Origin: an uncultured bacterium
GTDB lineage: Bacteria; Bacteroidota; Bacteroidia; Bacteroidales; Bacteroidaceae
Reading direction: 5' to 3'
Length of the DNA stretch: 64,000 bases
Assembly (NCBI GenBank): GCA_905216095.1
Contig: CAJMSQ010000006.1
Coordinates: 17,805-81,804, forward strand
Position numbers and translations under genes: made by a program. Below the pieces are notes generated by a model. That model did no database searches, was not told the origin of the DNA, and saw only the letters and a program-made list of their open reading frames with translations. Below are positions 28,317 to 37,255 of this stretch, one piece after another; the stretch's first letter is position 1, and each line of letters opens with the position of its first letter.

Positions 28317-29477
28317 TCAAAAACGGGCGTAAATCTGTATGTCGAAAGTGTTGTAATGCTTTCCGATGCCTCCTCCCCGTGCGTCCGTGAAGGTGTAGTT
28401 GCCTTGGAATATCAGGTTCTTGCCCAGGTAATAGTTCGCGCTCAGGCCCCAGTTGGTCTGCATGGAGTCCCAGGTCTTGGCATCGCGGTAACAGTCCCAC
28501 CGGCCATAGACCTTCAGGTTCTTCATGGCGGGGACGCCGACGGTGGCATACCAGCTGTCCGAGCGCATCGGCGCGTACCGGTTGGTGGTCACGCCGCCTA
28601 CGGACGACATGTATTCGCCCCGTACCACCCAGTCGCTCTCATACTTCAGACCGGCCCCCCAGCGCACGCGCGAAACTTCCTTCCACTGTGTGCCGTCGTC
28701 CTTGTACGCCTCGTTCGTGTACTTGCCGTTCCATCCGAAGCCGCCGATGGCGAGGTCCTTCAGGGGTGAAATCCAAAGTCCGCCTATGACGTCCTTGAAA
28801 TGGTCCTTGTCCGTGTGGTTGATGCCCTGTCCGTTGAAGACGCCCACCTGGTAGTGCAGCCATTTGTGCCCGTCGCGCTGCGAGGGGAACAGGTCTCCCT
28901 GCACCTGTGCGCCGAGGTCGCGTCCCGAACTCTTGTGCTCGCCGATGCGGTCGTTGATGGAAGCCAGTTTCATGGTGGCCTGCGAGTAACTGCCCATGCC
29001 CACGGCCAAAGGACTGTAAGGATTCTCGAACCCGAAGGAACGCTTGAACTGACCTAACTTAATTCTAAGAAAATCAAACTTCTGCCATTCCACAAATGCG
29101 TCCACTATGCGCGGCCCTTTGTCCGTTCCCGGCGCGTCGTTCACTTCGAGTTGCAGCCGGTAGTAGAAGTCCCGGAAGCAGTAACCGTTCAGGTACAGGC
29201 GGACAAACCGCAGGTCGAAACCGCCGTTGCTCTTCTGTCCGGCACGGTCGTTGATGGAGTATTTCCCGACAATGTAACCGCCGAATTTCAGGGAGAGGTC
29301 CGCTTTCTTGGCCATCTGCATGAGCGATGTGCCCTCGGCCTTCCGTTCGGGCCGTGCCGTGGCGGGGATGACTTCGCCGCGGTCCGTTCCGCCTTGTGGC
29401 AGGGAGTCGGTTTCTGCGGCAAACAGGCTGCCGCCCAGTGTGGTGGAAAAAAGAATGGTCAGTAATGTCCGCTTCAT
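28317..29477 (-). CDS. OprP/OprO-like outer-membrane porin
   Basis: A 386-residue outer-membrane beta-barrel. It has a signal peptide (MKRTLLTILFSTTLGGSLFAA), alternating amphipathic strands throughout (FDLRFVRLYLNGYCFRDFYY, FDFLRIKLGQFKRSFGFENP) and a terminal Phe (DIQIYARF), as required for barrel insertion. The family (phosphate-selective porin O/P in Pfam) in Bacteroidota is common, and phosphate specificity should not be assumed. A -7-like TAATTTTG lies at 29508-29515. It is divergent from the histidine kinase, with repeat element D between them. Confidence 0.88.
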   Translation of the reverse strand: MKRTLLTILFSTTLGGSLFAAETDSLPQGGTDRGEVIPATARPERKAEGTSLMQMAKKADLSLKFGGYIVGKYSINDRAGQKSNGGFDLRFVRLYLNGYCFRDFYYRLQLEVNDAPGTDKGPRIVDAFVEWQKFDFLRIKLGQFKRSFGFENPYSPLAVGMGSYSQATMKLASINDRIGEHKSSGRDLGAQVQGDLFPSQRDGHKWLHYQVGVFNGQGINHTDKDHFKDVIGGLWISPLKDLAIGGFGWNGKYTNEAYKDDGTQWKEVSRVRWGAGLKYESDWVVRGEYMSSVGGVTTNRYAPMRSDSWYATVGVPAMKNLKVYGRWDCYRDAKTWDSMQTNWGLSANYYLGKNLIFQGNYTFTDARGGGIGKHYNTFDIQIYARF

Positions 29478-29631
29478 TTATTAGTGCGTTTAGATTGTTC
29501 AGAAATGCAAAATTACGCATAAAAACCGAAATCCGCCTTTGTCGCAGGCGGAAATGTGCGCGTTTGTGCTTTTCCGTGACGCAGCCGTGTCGTGACTTTT
29601 GCGCGCCTACGGGGGCTGAATACCCCGGAAC

Positions 29632-29880
29632 ATTAACATTTTTAACTTTCGTGCACGTTTCGTGCGCGCGTACATGCCATGTAGTTTTCCCTACATGCAG
29701 GGCCGGGAAGGGCTACATGGCATGTAGGAAAAACTACAAGCCGGCTATTTTTTTCTATCATAGGGAATGTTTTGCCCGAAAGCAGGTCGTACGGTACTAA
29801 AAAAGGGCCGGTTTTACCCGCCCCTGCACTTCCGTACTGCAAAGATACAACATTTTCCGCCCGAAAGCAAGAAGTGTTAA
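29632..29880 (-). repeat. Dispersed ~250-bp element, copy D
   Basis: Minus-strand copy from TTAACACTTCTTGC (29880) to GTTAAAAATGTTAAT (29632). The promoter is TTG 29868-29870, 20 nt, TATCTTTG 29840-29847; the terminator is 29799-29823 (GGGC-GGT paired with ACC-GCCC, T6). The palindrome block is the clearest of all: TACATGCCATGTA at about 29671-29683, CTACATGGCATGTAG at about 29714-29728 and several half-sites. It sits in the 29478-30081 gap between divergent porin and kinase genes; the only other feature there is the kinase promoter. Confidence 0.85.
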
Positions 29881-29982
29881 AATTCACGGCGGACAAATGT
29901 TAAATTTCTGTCGTGTGCAAGGCTTTGTCCGTATAGCTTCTGTTTCTTGGCTGTATATTTTCTTGGATTTCACGTATTTTAC

Positions 29983-29990
29983 TAACTTTG
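29983..29990 (+). promoter_or_regulatory. -7 box upstream of the TPR histidine kinase
   Basis: TAACTTTG with a TTG at 29963-29965 (17 nt spacing, slightly short). The leader to the ATG at 30082 would be about 85 nt and includes a GCCGCCGGCCC...GGGCGGC hairpin. Confidence 0.5.
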
Positions 29991-30081
29991 CCCCCATGCG
30001 GGGACGTGGCGTGACACGTTTCCGTGCCCGCCGCCGGCCCATAAGGGCGGCACTGAACCTGCAATCATAAAAAACGGATAC

Positions 30082-31860
30082 ATGAAACAATTTCTTACCC
30101 TGCTTCTGTTATTGCTTATTCCCGTATGTGCGGATGCTTTGCCCAAGGAAAATACGGAGTTGGAACGGCTCCGCAATGTCGCGGACAGCCTTCACGGCGC
30201 GGGACGCACCGACTCGGCCGTTGTTGTCGGGAGCGAGGCGATTGCCCTTGCCCGCAAAGGCGGAAATCCCGCGATGCTGGTCGGCACGCTCTCGTCGCAA
30301 GGCGTCTTCCTGCGCTCACTGGGGCGGATTGACGAGGCGTTGAAGAGTTATGACGAAGCACTGAAGATTGTCACTTCCGCCGGCTTCCGCAACCATATCG
30401 ACGCGGAAGCCATCGAGGAGACGGCGACTTTGTACATCAATCTGGCCGTGCTCAACCTCGACATGCAGCACAAGGACGAAGCCGTCCGCCATGCCGAGCA
30501 GGCCGGCGCGTGGGCCGGACGGAGCAAAGACCCCGGACTGAAAAGTATGCTCTATGGCGTGGCCGGCAATGTCCTGCTGAGTTGCGGCAAGGTGGAGCGA
30601 AGTATGCACTTCCAGCGCGAGGCCTACGCCTATTCCCTGCAGACCGGCGACAAGGAGGCGGCATTCCGTGCGGCGGCCTATGCCATGCTTTCCGCCGCCT
30701 GCATCCCCGACAAGATCGAAGCGCAGGCATGGCGCGGCAAGTGCCGGGAACTCATGCCCGAAGTACCGGCCACCATGGCCCGGCTGGTCTACTATCAGGC
30801 CGAATGCTCCATCTGTTTCAAGCAAAACGACCTGAAGGGCGCCTTGGCCTTTTTCAATGAAATCCTCGGGCTGGACGGCATCGACCGGCTGCCTTTCGTA
30901 CTTTTCGACTGCTATAACAACATGCACGCGGCCTATGCCGGACTGGGCGATTACAGGAATGCCTACAACACCCTGCTCAAGGGCAACGCCTTGCGCGACA
31001 GTATCTGGGAGCAGCAGAAGGCCGAGAGCCTGCGGGAGCTGACCGTGAAGTACGAGACCAAGGAGAAGGAATTGGCCCTGGCGCAGAGCGAGGTCTCCCG
31101 TGCCCGCCTGCTGATGTGGCTGCTTGTTGCGGCCGTGCTGTTGCTGGGCGTGGTCTTCGCTTTCGTGGTCTACGTGTCGCGCCAGCGCCGTCGCCGCATG
31201 GCCCGCGAGGTGGAATTCTCCCGCTTGCGTGCCGACATCGGCCGCCGGCTCACGGAACAGTATGTCAAGGGACTGGAGAACGAACGCGAACGCATGGCCC
31301 GCGAACTGCACGACGGCATCTGCAACGACCTGTCAGGGCTCAGCATGAACCTGGCCAAGGGCGTTTCGCCCACGGCGGCGGCGCGGTTGCTCGAGGGCTG
31401 CCGCGAGTCGGTGCGGCGCATATCCCACGAACTCATGCCCCCCGAGTTCGCCTATGCCACCCTCGAGGAAGTGGTGCGTTACCACCTGTACAAGCAGCGC
31501 GAAGCCTATGCCGGCCGGGTCGGAATCGTCTATACCGCGTCGAAAGGGGCATGGGAGAAAATATCCGACGGCACGGCGCTCGAAGTCTACCGCATCGTGC
31601 AGGAAGCCGTCGGCAATGCGCTGAAACACTCCGGAGCATCCGTCGTCACGGTCGATATGCGGCTCGAGGGCACGCGGCTCGAACTTACCGTCGAAGACGA
31701 CGGCCGGTACGCCCCCACCGGCCGCCGCGGCATCGGACAGGCATCCATGAAGCGCCGTGCCGCCGCCGCGGGCGGACACCTCGCATTCTCGGCCGGCGAG
31801 CCCCGCGGCACGAAGCTCGTCCTGCGCGTGGACATCGGCGCGGATGTCGCCGCCAATTGA
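30082..31860 (+). CDS. TPR-containing sensor histidine kinase (NarL/HisKA_3 type)
   Basis: A 592-residue membrane kinase. It has a signal peptide, a periplasmic tetratricopeptide region (about 25-330; SLGRIDEALKSYDEALKI, QHKDEAVRHAEQA), one TM segment (about 343-367), and a short coiled coil. A HisKA_3 dimerisation domain carries His410 in ARELHDGICNDLSG, followed by a HATPase_c domain (YRIVQEAVGNALKHS, VEDDGR, RRGIGQASMKRRAAAAGG). The cognate regulator is almost certainly the LuxR-type gene 132 nt downstream. The signal is unknown; the periplasmic TPRs suggest sensing of a protein or peptide. Confidence 0.93.
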   Translation: MKQFLTLLLLLLIPVCADALPKENTELERLRNVADSLHGAGRTDSAVVVGSEAIALARKGGNPAMLVGTLSSQGVFLRSLGRIDEALKSYDEALKIVTSAGFRNHIDAEAIEETATLYINLAVLNLDMQHKDEAVRHAEQAGAWAGRSKDPGLKSMLYGVAGNVLLSCGKVERSMHFQREAYAYSLQTGDKEAAFRAAAYAMLSAACIPDKIEAQAWRGKCRELMPEVPATMARLVYYQAECSICFKQNDLKGALAFFNEILGLDGIDRLPFVLFDCYNNMHAAYAGLGDYRNAYNTLLKGNALRDSIWEQQKAESLRELTVKYETKEKELALAQSEVSRARLLMWLLVAAVLLLGVVFAFVVYVSRQRRRRMAREVEFSRLRADIGRRLTEQYVKGLENERERMARELHDGICNDLSGLSMNLAKGVSPTAAARLLEGCRESVRRISHELMPPEFAYATLEEVVRYHLYKQREAYAGRVGIVYTASKGAWEKISDGTALEVYRIVQEAVGNALKHSGASVVTVDMRLEGTRLELTVEDDGRYAPTGRRGIGQASMKRRAAAAGGHLAFSAGEPRGTKLVLRVDIGADVAAN

Positions 31861-31926
31861 GGGGGAAAAGCAGCTTCCCGTTCCGATAATCGGTCCGGAA
31901 AGGCGGAAAACCACGGAAAACCGTAA

Positions 31927-31957
31927 TTGCGGCTTTCCGTCAAACAACGTATTTTTG
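31927..31957 (+). promoter_or_regulatory. Promoter of the LuxR-type response regulator gene
   Basis: TTG (31927-31929), 20 nt, TATTTTTG (31950-31957), 36 nt before the ATG. The regulator therefore can be expressed separately from its kinase. Confidence 0.65.
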
Positions 31958-31992
31958 CAAATTGTAACCAACTTGTAAGAATTCGTAGCAGT

Positions 31993-32649
31993 ATGACCGA
32001 ACAGTCCATCCTTTCGAAAATGAACATAGCTGTAGTAGACGACCACGATTTGATAAGAGAAGGGCTGAACGTCGTCCTGCTTAATCACGGCGTGGGCAAA
32101 GTAGACAAATTCGGCACCGCCACCGACCTAGTTGCGAGCATGGATGCAGGCCGCGTCTACGACTTCTATGTCGTAGACCTCGAACTGCCCGACTGGGACG
32201 GCTTCAAGCTGATAACCGCCGTCAAGGCCCGCCATGCCGACGCCCACATCATCGTCAGCACCGTGCACGACGAGATATGGACGCTCCGCAAACTGCTGGC
32301 GTGCAAGGTGAACGCCATCATCTACAAGTCGGGCAACGGCGAGGACATCATTACCGCCATGGACGAAATCCTTGCCGGCCGTAATTATTATTGTGAAGCC
32401 GTACACGCCATACTCGACGCCGCGGGCGACAACAACCTGCACCCCACCGCGCGCGAGCTGGAAGTGCTCCACCTGATGGCACAAGGCAAGACCACGCGCG
32501 AGATAGCCGCCGCGCTCTTCGTTTCGGACAATACCATCGAAGCACACCGGCGCGCGCTCTTCCAGAAACTGGGCGCCATCAATGCCGTAGACCTTATCGT
32601 CAAGGCCGTCGAAAAGGGATACATCAAGAAAGGCGGGGCTATTCGCTGA
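31993..32649 (+). CDS. LuxR/NarL-family response regulator
   Basis: A 218-residue two-domain regulator. The receiver has acidic pair DDH near residue 17, phospho-acceptor Asp62 in YVVDLELPDWDG and a switch Ser in IIVSTVHDE. The C-terminal LuxR HTH reads TARELEVLHLMAQGKTTREIA, then LFVSDNTIEAHRRALFQKL (quoted in parts). It is partner of the upstream TPR kinase. The start at 31993 (MTEQSILSKMNIAVVDDH) follows the promoter at 31927-31957; MNIAVV at 32023 is an alternative. A terminator overlaps the 3' end. Confidence 0.94.
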   Translation: MTEQSILSKMNIAVVDDHDLIREGLNVVLLNHGVGKVDKFGTATDLVASMDAGRVYDFYVVDLELPDWDGFKLITAVKARHADAHIIVSTVHDEIWTLRKLLACKVNAIIYKSGNGEDIITAMDEILAGRNYYCEAVHAILDAAGDNNLHPTARELEVLHLMAQGKTTREIAAALFVSDNTIEAHRRALFQKLGAINAVDLIVKAVEKGYIKKGGAIR

Positions 32650-32668
32650 ACCCCGCCTTTCGGATTTT
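32629..32668 (+). terminator. Terminator overlapping the regulator stop codon
   Basis: AAAGGCGGGG / CCCCGCCTTT stem whose left arm is the last codons of the regulator gene, followed by CGGATTTTT. Confidence 0.8.
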
Positions 32669-32719
32669 TCGGATTTGAGAGAAAAAACATAAGCGGAAAT
32701 CAATTTAATCTTATCATTT

Positions 32720-35700
32720 ATGAAGAGAATCTTTACGTTTGTCTTTGCCCTATCCATGTGTCTGGGGCAAATGCTCGCCCAGTCGGATGACGCGGTCTTT
32801 CTGGAGACATTCCGGAACGTGGCCGGTAATGCCGCCGGAACGGCCGAGCTTGTAACGTCGCAACTGGACCATCCCGACGGATGGACATTCGACAATGTGT
32901 ATGCCGGCGAGCAGTGCATCGTCGTCCGGAAAGGCGGTTCGGTGACACTGCCGGCGGTTCCCGAGCTGATTGGCAATGCCGAATGTGTCATAGGCATGGA
33001 GCCGTGGGGAGAATGGGACGGTTCGACAGAAGAAGACCATGTATTGACCATTACGAACGGAGAACTGAGCTCGTCCACCTATTCGGAACGTGTTGCCATG
33101 TCCTATTTATATGCGTACGGTTTGGGGCCTGATAGCCGCCTGACCCTGACTGTGAGTCACGATGTCAAGATAACCAGGCTCGGGTATGCCTATGGAGGTG
33201 TCATGAAGTTTGACGATAACCAGCCTGTGACCTATTCGCACCCGTCGGGCGAGTATTTCAGTCCGATTGATGTGACGCTGACTTCGCAGGGAAGCAGTTA
33301 TTGCTACTATGATGACGCATCCCGTTATATCATGGTCTACACGACGGACGGTACAGAACCTACCCGCCATTCGGCCAAATATACGGGTACGCCCGTTCAC
33401 GTGGCTTCTAATACGACAATCCGGGCCGGCCTCATCGTCGCCAACGGCGGAATGATGTTGAGTCCGGCACAGACTTATACCTTTCCCGTACAGGAGAATT
33501 CCGAAAGGCCCGAAAACACCTGCGACGTGACGGTCACGCCCGGCGGGCTGAAGGCCAAACTCGTCGATTTGGACGTAGACGTCATCGAATCGCTGGCACT
33601 GCACGGCCGAATCAACGGAGAGGACCTCGCATATCTTTGTGCCGCCGAAGGACGTGTGGCCGAACTGACTTATATTGACCTTTCGGACCTCACCTTCGAC
33701 TATGACGGCACGCCTTACAAGGTGAGAGTGGTCGCTCCCGAGGCGGGAATGGGGACTGTATATACCTATCAGTACATCTTCAGCGCGGACAACTATGACG
33801 AATCTGTGCCGACAGGCCGTCCCGGAAGTTACAGGTACAATTGTTACCGCAACGACCTGAGCGCGTTGTTCTACAAAAACTCAAAAATCAAGACCGTAGT
33901 CTGGCCCAAGTGTCTTCAGGAAGTCGGCGAGAGTGCGTTCGCCTATTGCGGCAGCCTGAAAAACGTGATACTTCACGACGGAGTGACCGTTATCGGCAAA
34001 TCGGCATTTTCCGGAAGCCCTGTCGAGTTTTACGACTTCCCCAAGTCCGTTGAAAAGATAGGCGCATCCGCGTTTGCGGATACCCGTCTCGGCGCCATAC
34101 GCTTCGACAAAAAGGTGGAAATAGGCGAGGGCGCGTTCGCATGGAGCACCCTGCAGGAACTGGACCTGCCTTACCCGACCGACTCCATAGCCCCGGCGGC
34201 ATTTGTCAATACGAACCTGAAACGCATCAGCATCGGCGAAGGCGTGAAATACATCGGCGCGAACGCCTTTGCGAGCTGCCCCATCGCGGAAGCGCAGTTG
34301 CCGTCGTCGATAAGGGAGATAGGTGGCGGTTGCTTCTCGAATTGCCCGTTCCTCGGCGGCATAGAACCGATTGACGGCGTGAGATACATTGGCAAGGTGG
34401 CTTATGAGGTGACGGACCAGAGCCGTACGGCTTACAACGTCAAGGACGGGACCGTGATGCTCGGCGGCGGCCTTTTTCAATACGTATCGGCGGGCGACTA
34501 TACGCTGCCTGCATCAATCGAAATCATAGGAGAGAGTGCTTTTGCAAGTTCCGGCATCAAGTCCCTCCCCAATCTGCCGAACCTGAAACGCATCCATTCC
34601 GACGCATTCTATGCCTGTGAGAAATTAGCCAGGGTGGTCATTCCCGAATCCGTGGAATACATCAGTCCGTCTGCTTTCTCCAATTGTGATGCCCTGTGGA
34701 ACATGGCCTACAATGCCATTGACGCAGATACGGAATACGGCTTGAATATGCGTAGCGTGGAAAAAGTCACGCTGGGCGACCGGGTACGCCGCCTTCCCCA
34801 AGGTCTTTTTACGAATAATACCGACCTGACGGAACTGGTGTTGCCGCAAAGCGTGGAAATCATCGAGGAAAGGGCTTTCGAAGGCTGTACGAATCTGGCG
34901 TACATAGGTCTTGGCGACAACATCCATACCATTAAGGGGTACGCTTTCAGTGGTTGCGCCGCATTGAAAGACATCCATTGGCCCTTGGGACTGAAGTACG
35001 TCGGCGAATGGGCGTTCTCGCGCTGTGCATCCTTGGAGGTCGCTTCTTTCCCCGAAGGGGTAACAACCGTTGAATATGGGGCTTTGAACGAATGTAAGGG
35101 ACTGAAAACGCTCTATCTGGCTTCTACAATAGAGGATATGCACCAATACTGGCTGAGTAATATCGTTCCCGACGCGCCCATAACCGTTACGTGCGCCTCC
35201 GAAACGCCGCTTGATTGTGCCAGGGAGTGCACGCTGAGGTATGTCAAGCAGGTCAGAGTGCCTGCCACTGCGGTAGACGCGTACAGGCAGCATCCGTCGT
35301 GGTCGAACCTCGCATCCTGCATCGTCCCCATCGGGGAAATTTCGCCCGCCGTGGAGAACAAGAACACGACGTTCAAGGATAACGTAGCCGACGACGCCGA
35401 CCTGACCGACGCCGTGGTGGGCGACGTCTACGTGACCATAGACAAGCTTGACGCTTTCGACCGTACGGACGGCAGCATCATCCTGTTCTCCGCCCATACC
35501 GCGGACGAAACCGCTGCCATCGGCGGCATGGCCCCCGGCAAGTCCGACCTGGCCAACCGCTTCAACGGACTGGTGACCATGGTCTCCTCGGGTTACGGTG
35601 TGATAAATATAGACTGCCTGACGATTGGGGCCAGACAAATCAGCGTAAAGATAGGCGAGGGCGAGCCCAGGACGTTCACACAGCCCAATAAGGGGAATGT

Positions 35701-36010
35701 TACCGTGAACTATAACGTGCCTGCCGACACCTATGTATATGTCTATGCTACCGACAACGCCGTCGCTCAGTCGTCGGCCCGTCAGTCGCGTGCCGCCGCG
35801 CAGGATGTGACCGACTACGTCAAGATTTACGCCATCGGTGTGGACGTTGAATATACGGGTATCGAAGAAATGGAAGCCGACAAGGGCGGTCGTGCCGCTG
35901 TAACCGGCATCTATACTATCGACGGTGTGCGTGTGGCTTCGCCGTCTGCGCCGGGAATTTACATTGTACGCCGTGCCGACGGAACTGCGTCCAAGATACT
36001 TGTGAGATAA
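32720..36010 (+). CDS. Secreted BspA-type leucine-rich-repeat protein
   Basis: A 1096-residue surface or secreted protein. In order: signal peptide (about 1-20), an N-terminal beta domain, a chitobiase/hexosaminidase C-terminal-like domain (about 172-256; GEYFSPIDVTLTSQG, TDGTEPT), then about fifteen LRR_5 repeats (about 387-860; VGESAFAYCGSLKNVILHDG, IIGESAFASSGIKSLPNLPN). A C-terminal beta domain and a short sorting-like tail follow (GIYTIDGVRVASP, GIYIVRRADGTASKILVR), resembling Bacteroidota type IX sorting tails. BspA-like proteins bind host matrix or other bacteria; the role here is inferred. No promoter consensus is visible in the 70 nt upstream. Confidence 0.9.
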   Translation: MKRIFTFVFALSMCLGQMLAQSDDAVFLETFRNVAGNAAGTAELVTSQLDHPDGWTFDNVYAGEQCIVVRKGGSVTLPAVPELIGNAECVIGMEPWGEWDGSTEEDHVLTITNGELSSSTYSERVAMSYLYAYGLGPDSRLTLTVSHDVKITRLGYAYGGVMKFDDNQPVTYSHPSGEYFSPIDVTLTSQGSSYCYYDDASRYIMVYTTDGTEPTRHSAKYTGTPVHVASNTTIRAGLIVANGGMMLSPAQTYTFPVQENSERPENTCDVTVTPGGLKAKLVDLDVDVIESLALHGRINGEDLAYLCAAEGRVAELTYIDLSDLTFDYDGTPYKVRVVAPEAGMGTVYTYQYIFSADNYDESVPTGRPGSYRYNCYRNDLSALFYKNSKIKTVVWPKCLQEVGESAFAYCGSLKNVILHDGVTVIGKSAFSGSPVEFYDFPKSVEKIGASAFADTRLGAIRFDKKVEIGEGAFAWSTLQELDLPYPTDSIAPAAFVNTNLKRISIGEGVKYIGANAFASCPIAEAQLPSSIREIGGGCFSNCPFLGGIEPIDGVRYIGKVAYEVTDQSRTAYNVKDGTVMLGGGLFQYVSAGDYTLPASIEIIGESAFASSGIKSLPNLPNLKRIHSDAFYACEKLARVVIPESVEYISPSAFSNCDALWNMAYNAIDADTEYGLNMRSVEKVTLGDRVRRLPQGLFTNNTDLTELVLPQSVEIIEERAFEGCTNLAYIGLGDNIHTIKGYAFSGCAALKDIHWPLGLKYVGEWAFSRCASLEVASFPEGVTTVEYGALNECKGLKTLYLASTIEDMHQYWLSNIVPDAPITVTCASETPLDCARECTLRYVKQVRVPATAVDAYRQHPSWSNLASCIVPIGEISPAVENKNTTFKDNVADDADLTDAVVGDVYVTIDKLDAFDRTDGSIILFSAHTADETAAIGGMAPGKSDLANRFNGLVTMVSSGYGVINIDCLTIGARQISVKIGEGEPRTFTQPNKGNVTVNYNVPADTYVYVYATDNAVAQSSARQSRAAAQDVTDYVKIYAIGVDVEYTGIEEMEADKGGRAAVTGIYTIDGVRVASPSAPGIYIVRRADGTASKILVR

Positions 36011-36054
36011 AGCCGTTCCCGAAACGGTAATCAGCCCGAGAGAATAAATTTGAG

Positions 36055-36090
36055 GAGACCCGGCCACCGCAGAAACGGTGCCGGGTCTCC
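36055..36090. terminator. Shared terminator hairpin, LRR gene and queE
   Basis: GAGACCCGGC-ACC / GGT-CCGGGTCTC stem followed on the plus strand by TCTTTTA; on the minus side the T run is weak. Confidence 0.65.
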
Positions 36091-36134
36091 TCTTTTATGT
36101 GTGATTTTTACTTTCCCCTGATGATGTTTGCCGT

Positions 36135-36719
36135 TTACCGGATGCCGATAATCTTGTGCAGTTGTACCGAAAGACTCCATTCGGGGTGCGCCTTGCACCA
36201 TGCCGTGGCCTCCTCCAGCAGGTGGCGGTTGCGCGGGGCGTGGCCGGTGTCGCAGGGCTGCAGATAGCGGTAGGCGGCGTCGATGTCGGCGTAGGCGGCG
36301 GGCGTGGCGCCGGTGTAGACGACTTTCAGCTCGTCGCAGCGTCGTTGGCGCAGTTCGGCTCCCTGTACGAAGGTGTCTTTGGGCGAGAGGGTTATCCAGT
36401 CGATGCCGGGAAGCACGGGGCGCGTGCCGTTGGTCTCGATGGCGATGCTCCGGCCGCAGTCGTGCAGCGCGGCGATGAGTTCGGGTGTGACGAAAAGGGT
36501 GGGTTCGCCTCCGGTGAGTATGACCCACGGGGCGGGATGGCCGGCGACGGCTTCCACGATGCGCCGGGCGGTCATCATGGTCGCGCTTTGGTGAGGCGTG
36601 TCGCAGAAGGGGCAGCGCAGGTTGCAGCCGGCAAAGCGCACAAAGACGCTTGGGCGGCCGGCGTGGTGGCCTTCGCCCTGCAGGGAGTAGAATATTTCGT
36701 TGATGGGGTATTCTTTCAT
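36135..36719 (-). CDS. queE: 7-carboxy-7-deazaguanine synthase (radical SAM)
   Basis: Rearranges 6-carboxytetrahydropterin to 7-carboxy-7-deazaguanine in queuosine synthesis. It has 194 residues with the radical SAM cluster Cys32, Cys36, Cys39 (GCNLRCPFCDTP), SAM-binding TGGEPTL and N-terminal EIFYSLQGEGHHAGRPSVFVR-type signature (partly quoted). It overlaps the queD stop by 4 nt (ATGA), so translation is coupled. Confidence 0.95.
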   Translation of the reverse strand: MKEYPINEIFYSLQGEGHHAGRPSVFVRFAGCNLRCPFCDTPHQSATMMTARRIVEAVAGHPAPWVILTGGEPTLFVTPELIAALHDCGRSIAIETNGTRPVLPGIDWITLSPKDTFVQGAELRQRRCDELKVVYTGATPAAYADIDAAYRYLQPCDTGHAPRNRHLLEEATAWCKAHPEWSLSVQLHKIIGIR

Positions 36720-37069
36720 AACGCTTCGCGCTCGAAACCGGGCTTTACGTACAGGGCCACATTCCCTTCCGATTCCTGGAAGGAGACTTTATAGCACCGG
36801 GGTGTTTCTTCGCATATCCAGCGGGCCAGATTCTCGGCGGTGGGGTTGAAGGGGAACAGCTCGTTCAGGTTTTGATGGTCGAGCCGGTCGGCTATCTTCC
36901 GCTTGATGTGTGTGAAGTCGGCTACCATGCCGTTGGCATCGAGCGTTTCGGCGCGGCAGTATAGGGTGACGATGGCGTTGTGTCCGTGCAGGCGGGTGCA
37001 CTTGCTCTCGTAGTCCAGACGGAGCCGGTGCGAGAAGGCTATTTCAAGGCGTTTGGTTATGTAGTACAT
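36716..37069 (-). CDS. queD: 6-carboxytetrahydropterin synthase
   Basis: Makes 6-carboxytetrahydropterin from the product of FolE. It has 117 residues with Zn ligands His14, His28, His30 (IAFSHRL; RLHGHN) and catalytic Cys24 (ESKCTRLHGHN). First gene of a queD-queE pair; -7 box TATCTTTG at 37117-37124 (minus) just upstream. A G/C-rich leader (GTCCCC/GGGGAC hairpin) lies between, but I do not recognise a preQ1 riboswitch in it. Confidence 0.95.
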   Translation of the reverse strand: MYYITKRLEIAFSHRLRLDYESKCTRLHGHNAIVTLYCRAETLDANGMVADFTHIKRKIADRLDHQNLNELFPFNPTAENLARWICEETPRCYKVSFQESEGNVALYVKPGFEREAL

Positions 37070-37116
37070 GGCTTTTGTTTTTAATGGATGGGGTCTTCGT
37101 CCCCCCCTGACGGGGA

Positions 37117-37124
37117 CAAAGATA
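37117..37124 (-). promoter_or_regulatory. -7 box of the queD-queE operon
   Basis: TATCTTTG on the minus strand, 48 nt before the queD ATG; no clear -33 TTTG at the right distance. Confidence 0.5.
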
Positions 37125-37195
37125 CGCTTTTATCGGCAAACGGTGTGCGGACGTGGGCTGCAATCTGCTGCGATGCCCGGCATAGATGTGCAAAC

Positions 37196-37232
37196 AAGCC
37201 GCTGCCGGATGGGTTTTTTCGGGCAGCGGCTT
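37196..37232 (-). terminator. Terminator of the DUF4923 gene
   Basis: AAGCCGCTGCC / GGCAGCGGCTT stem followed by GTTTG on the minus strand, 24 nt past the stop. Confidence 0.7.
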
Positions 37233-37255
37233 ATTTCTTGTATGGAGATAGGGGG

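Noticed and set aside
37070-37135. preQ1 riboswitch in the queD leader
   Set aside because: A hairpin is present, but the A-rich tail and pairing expected for preQ1 classes are not recognisable.
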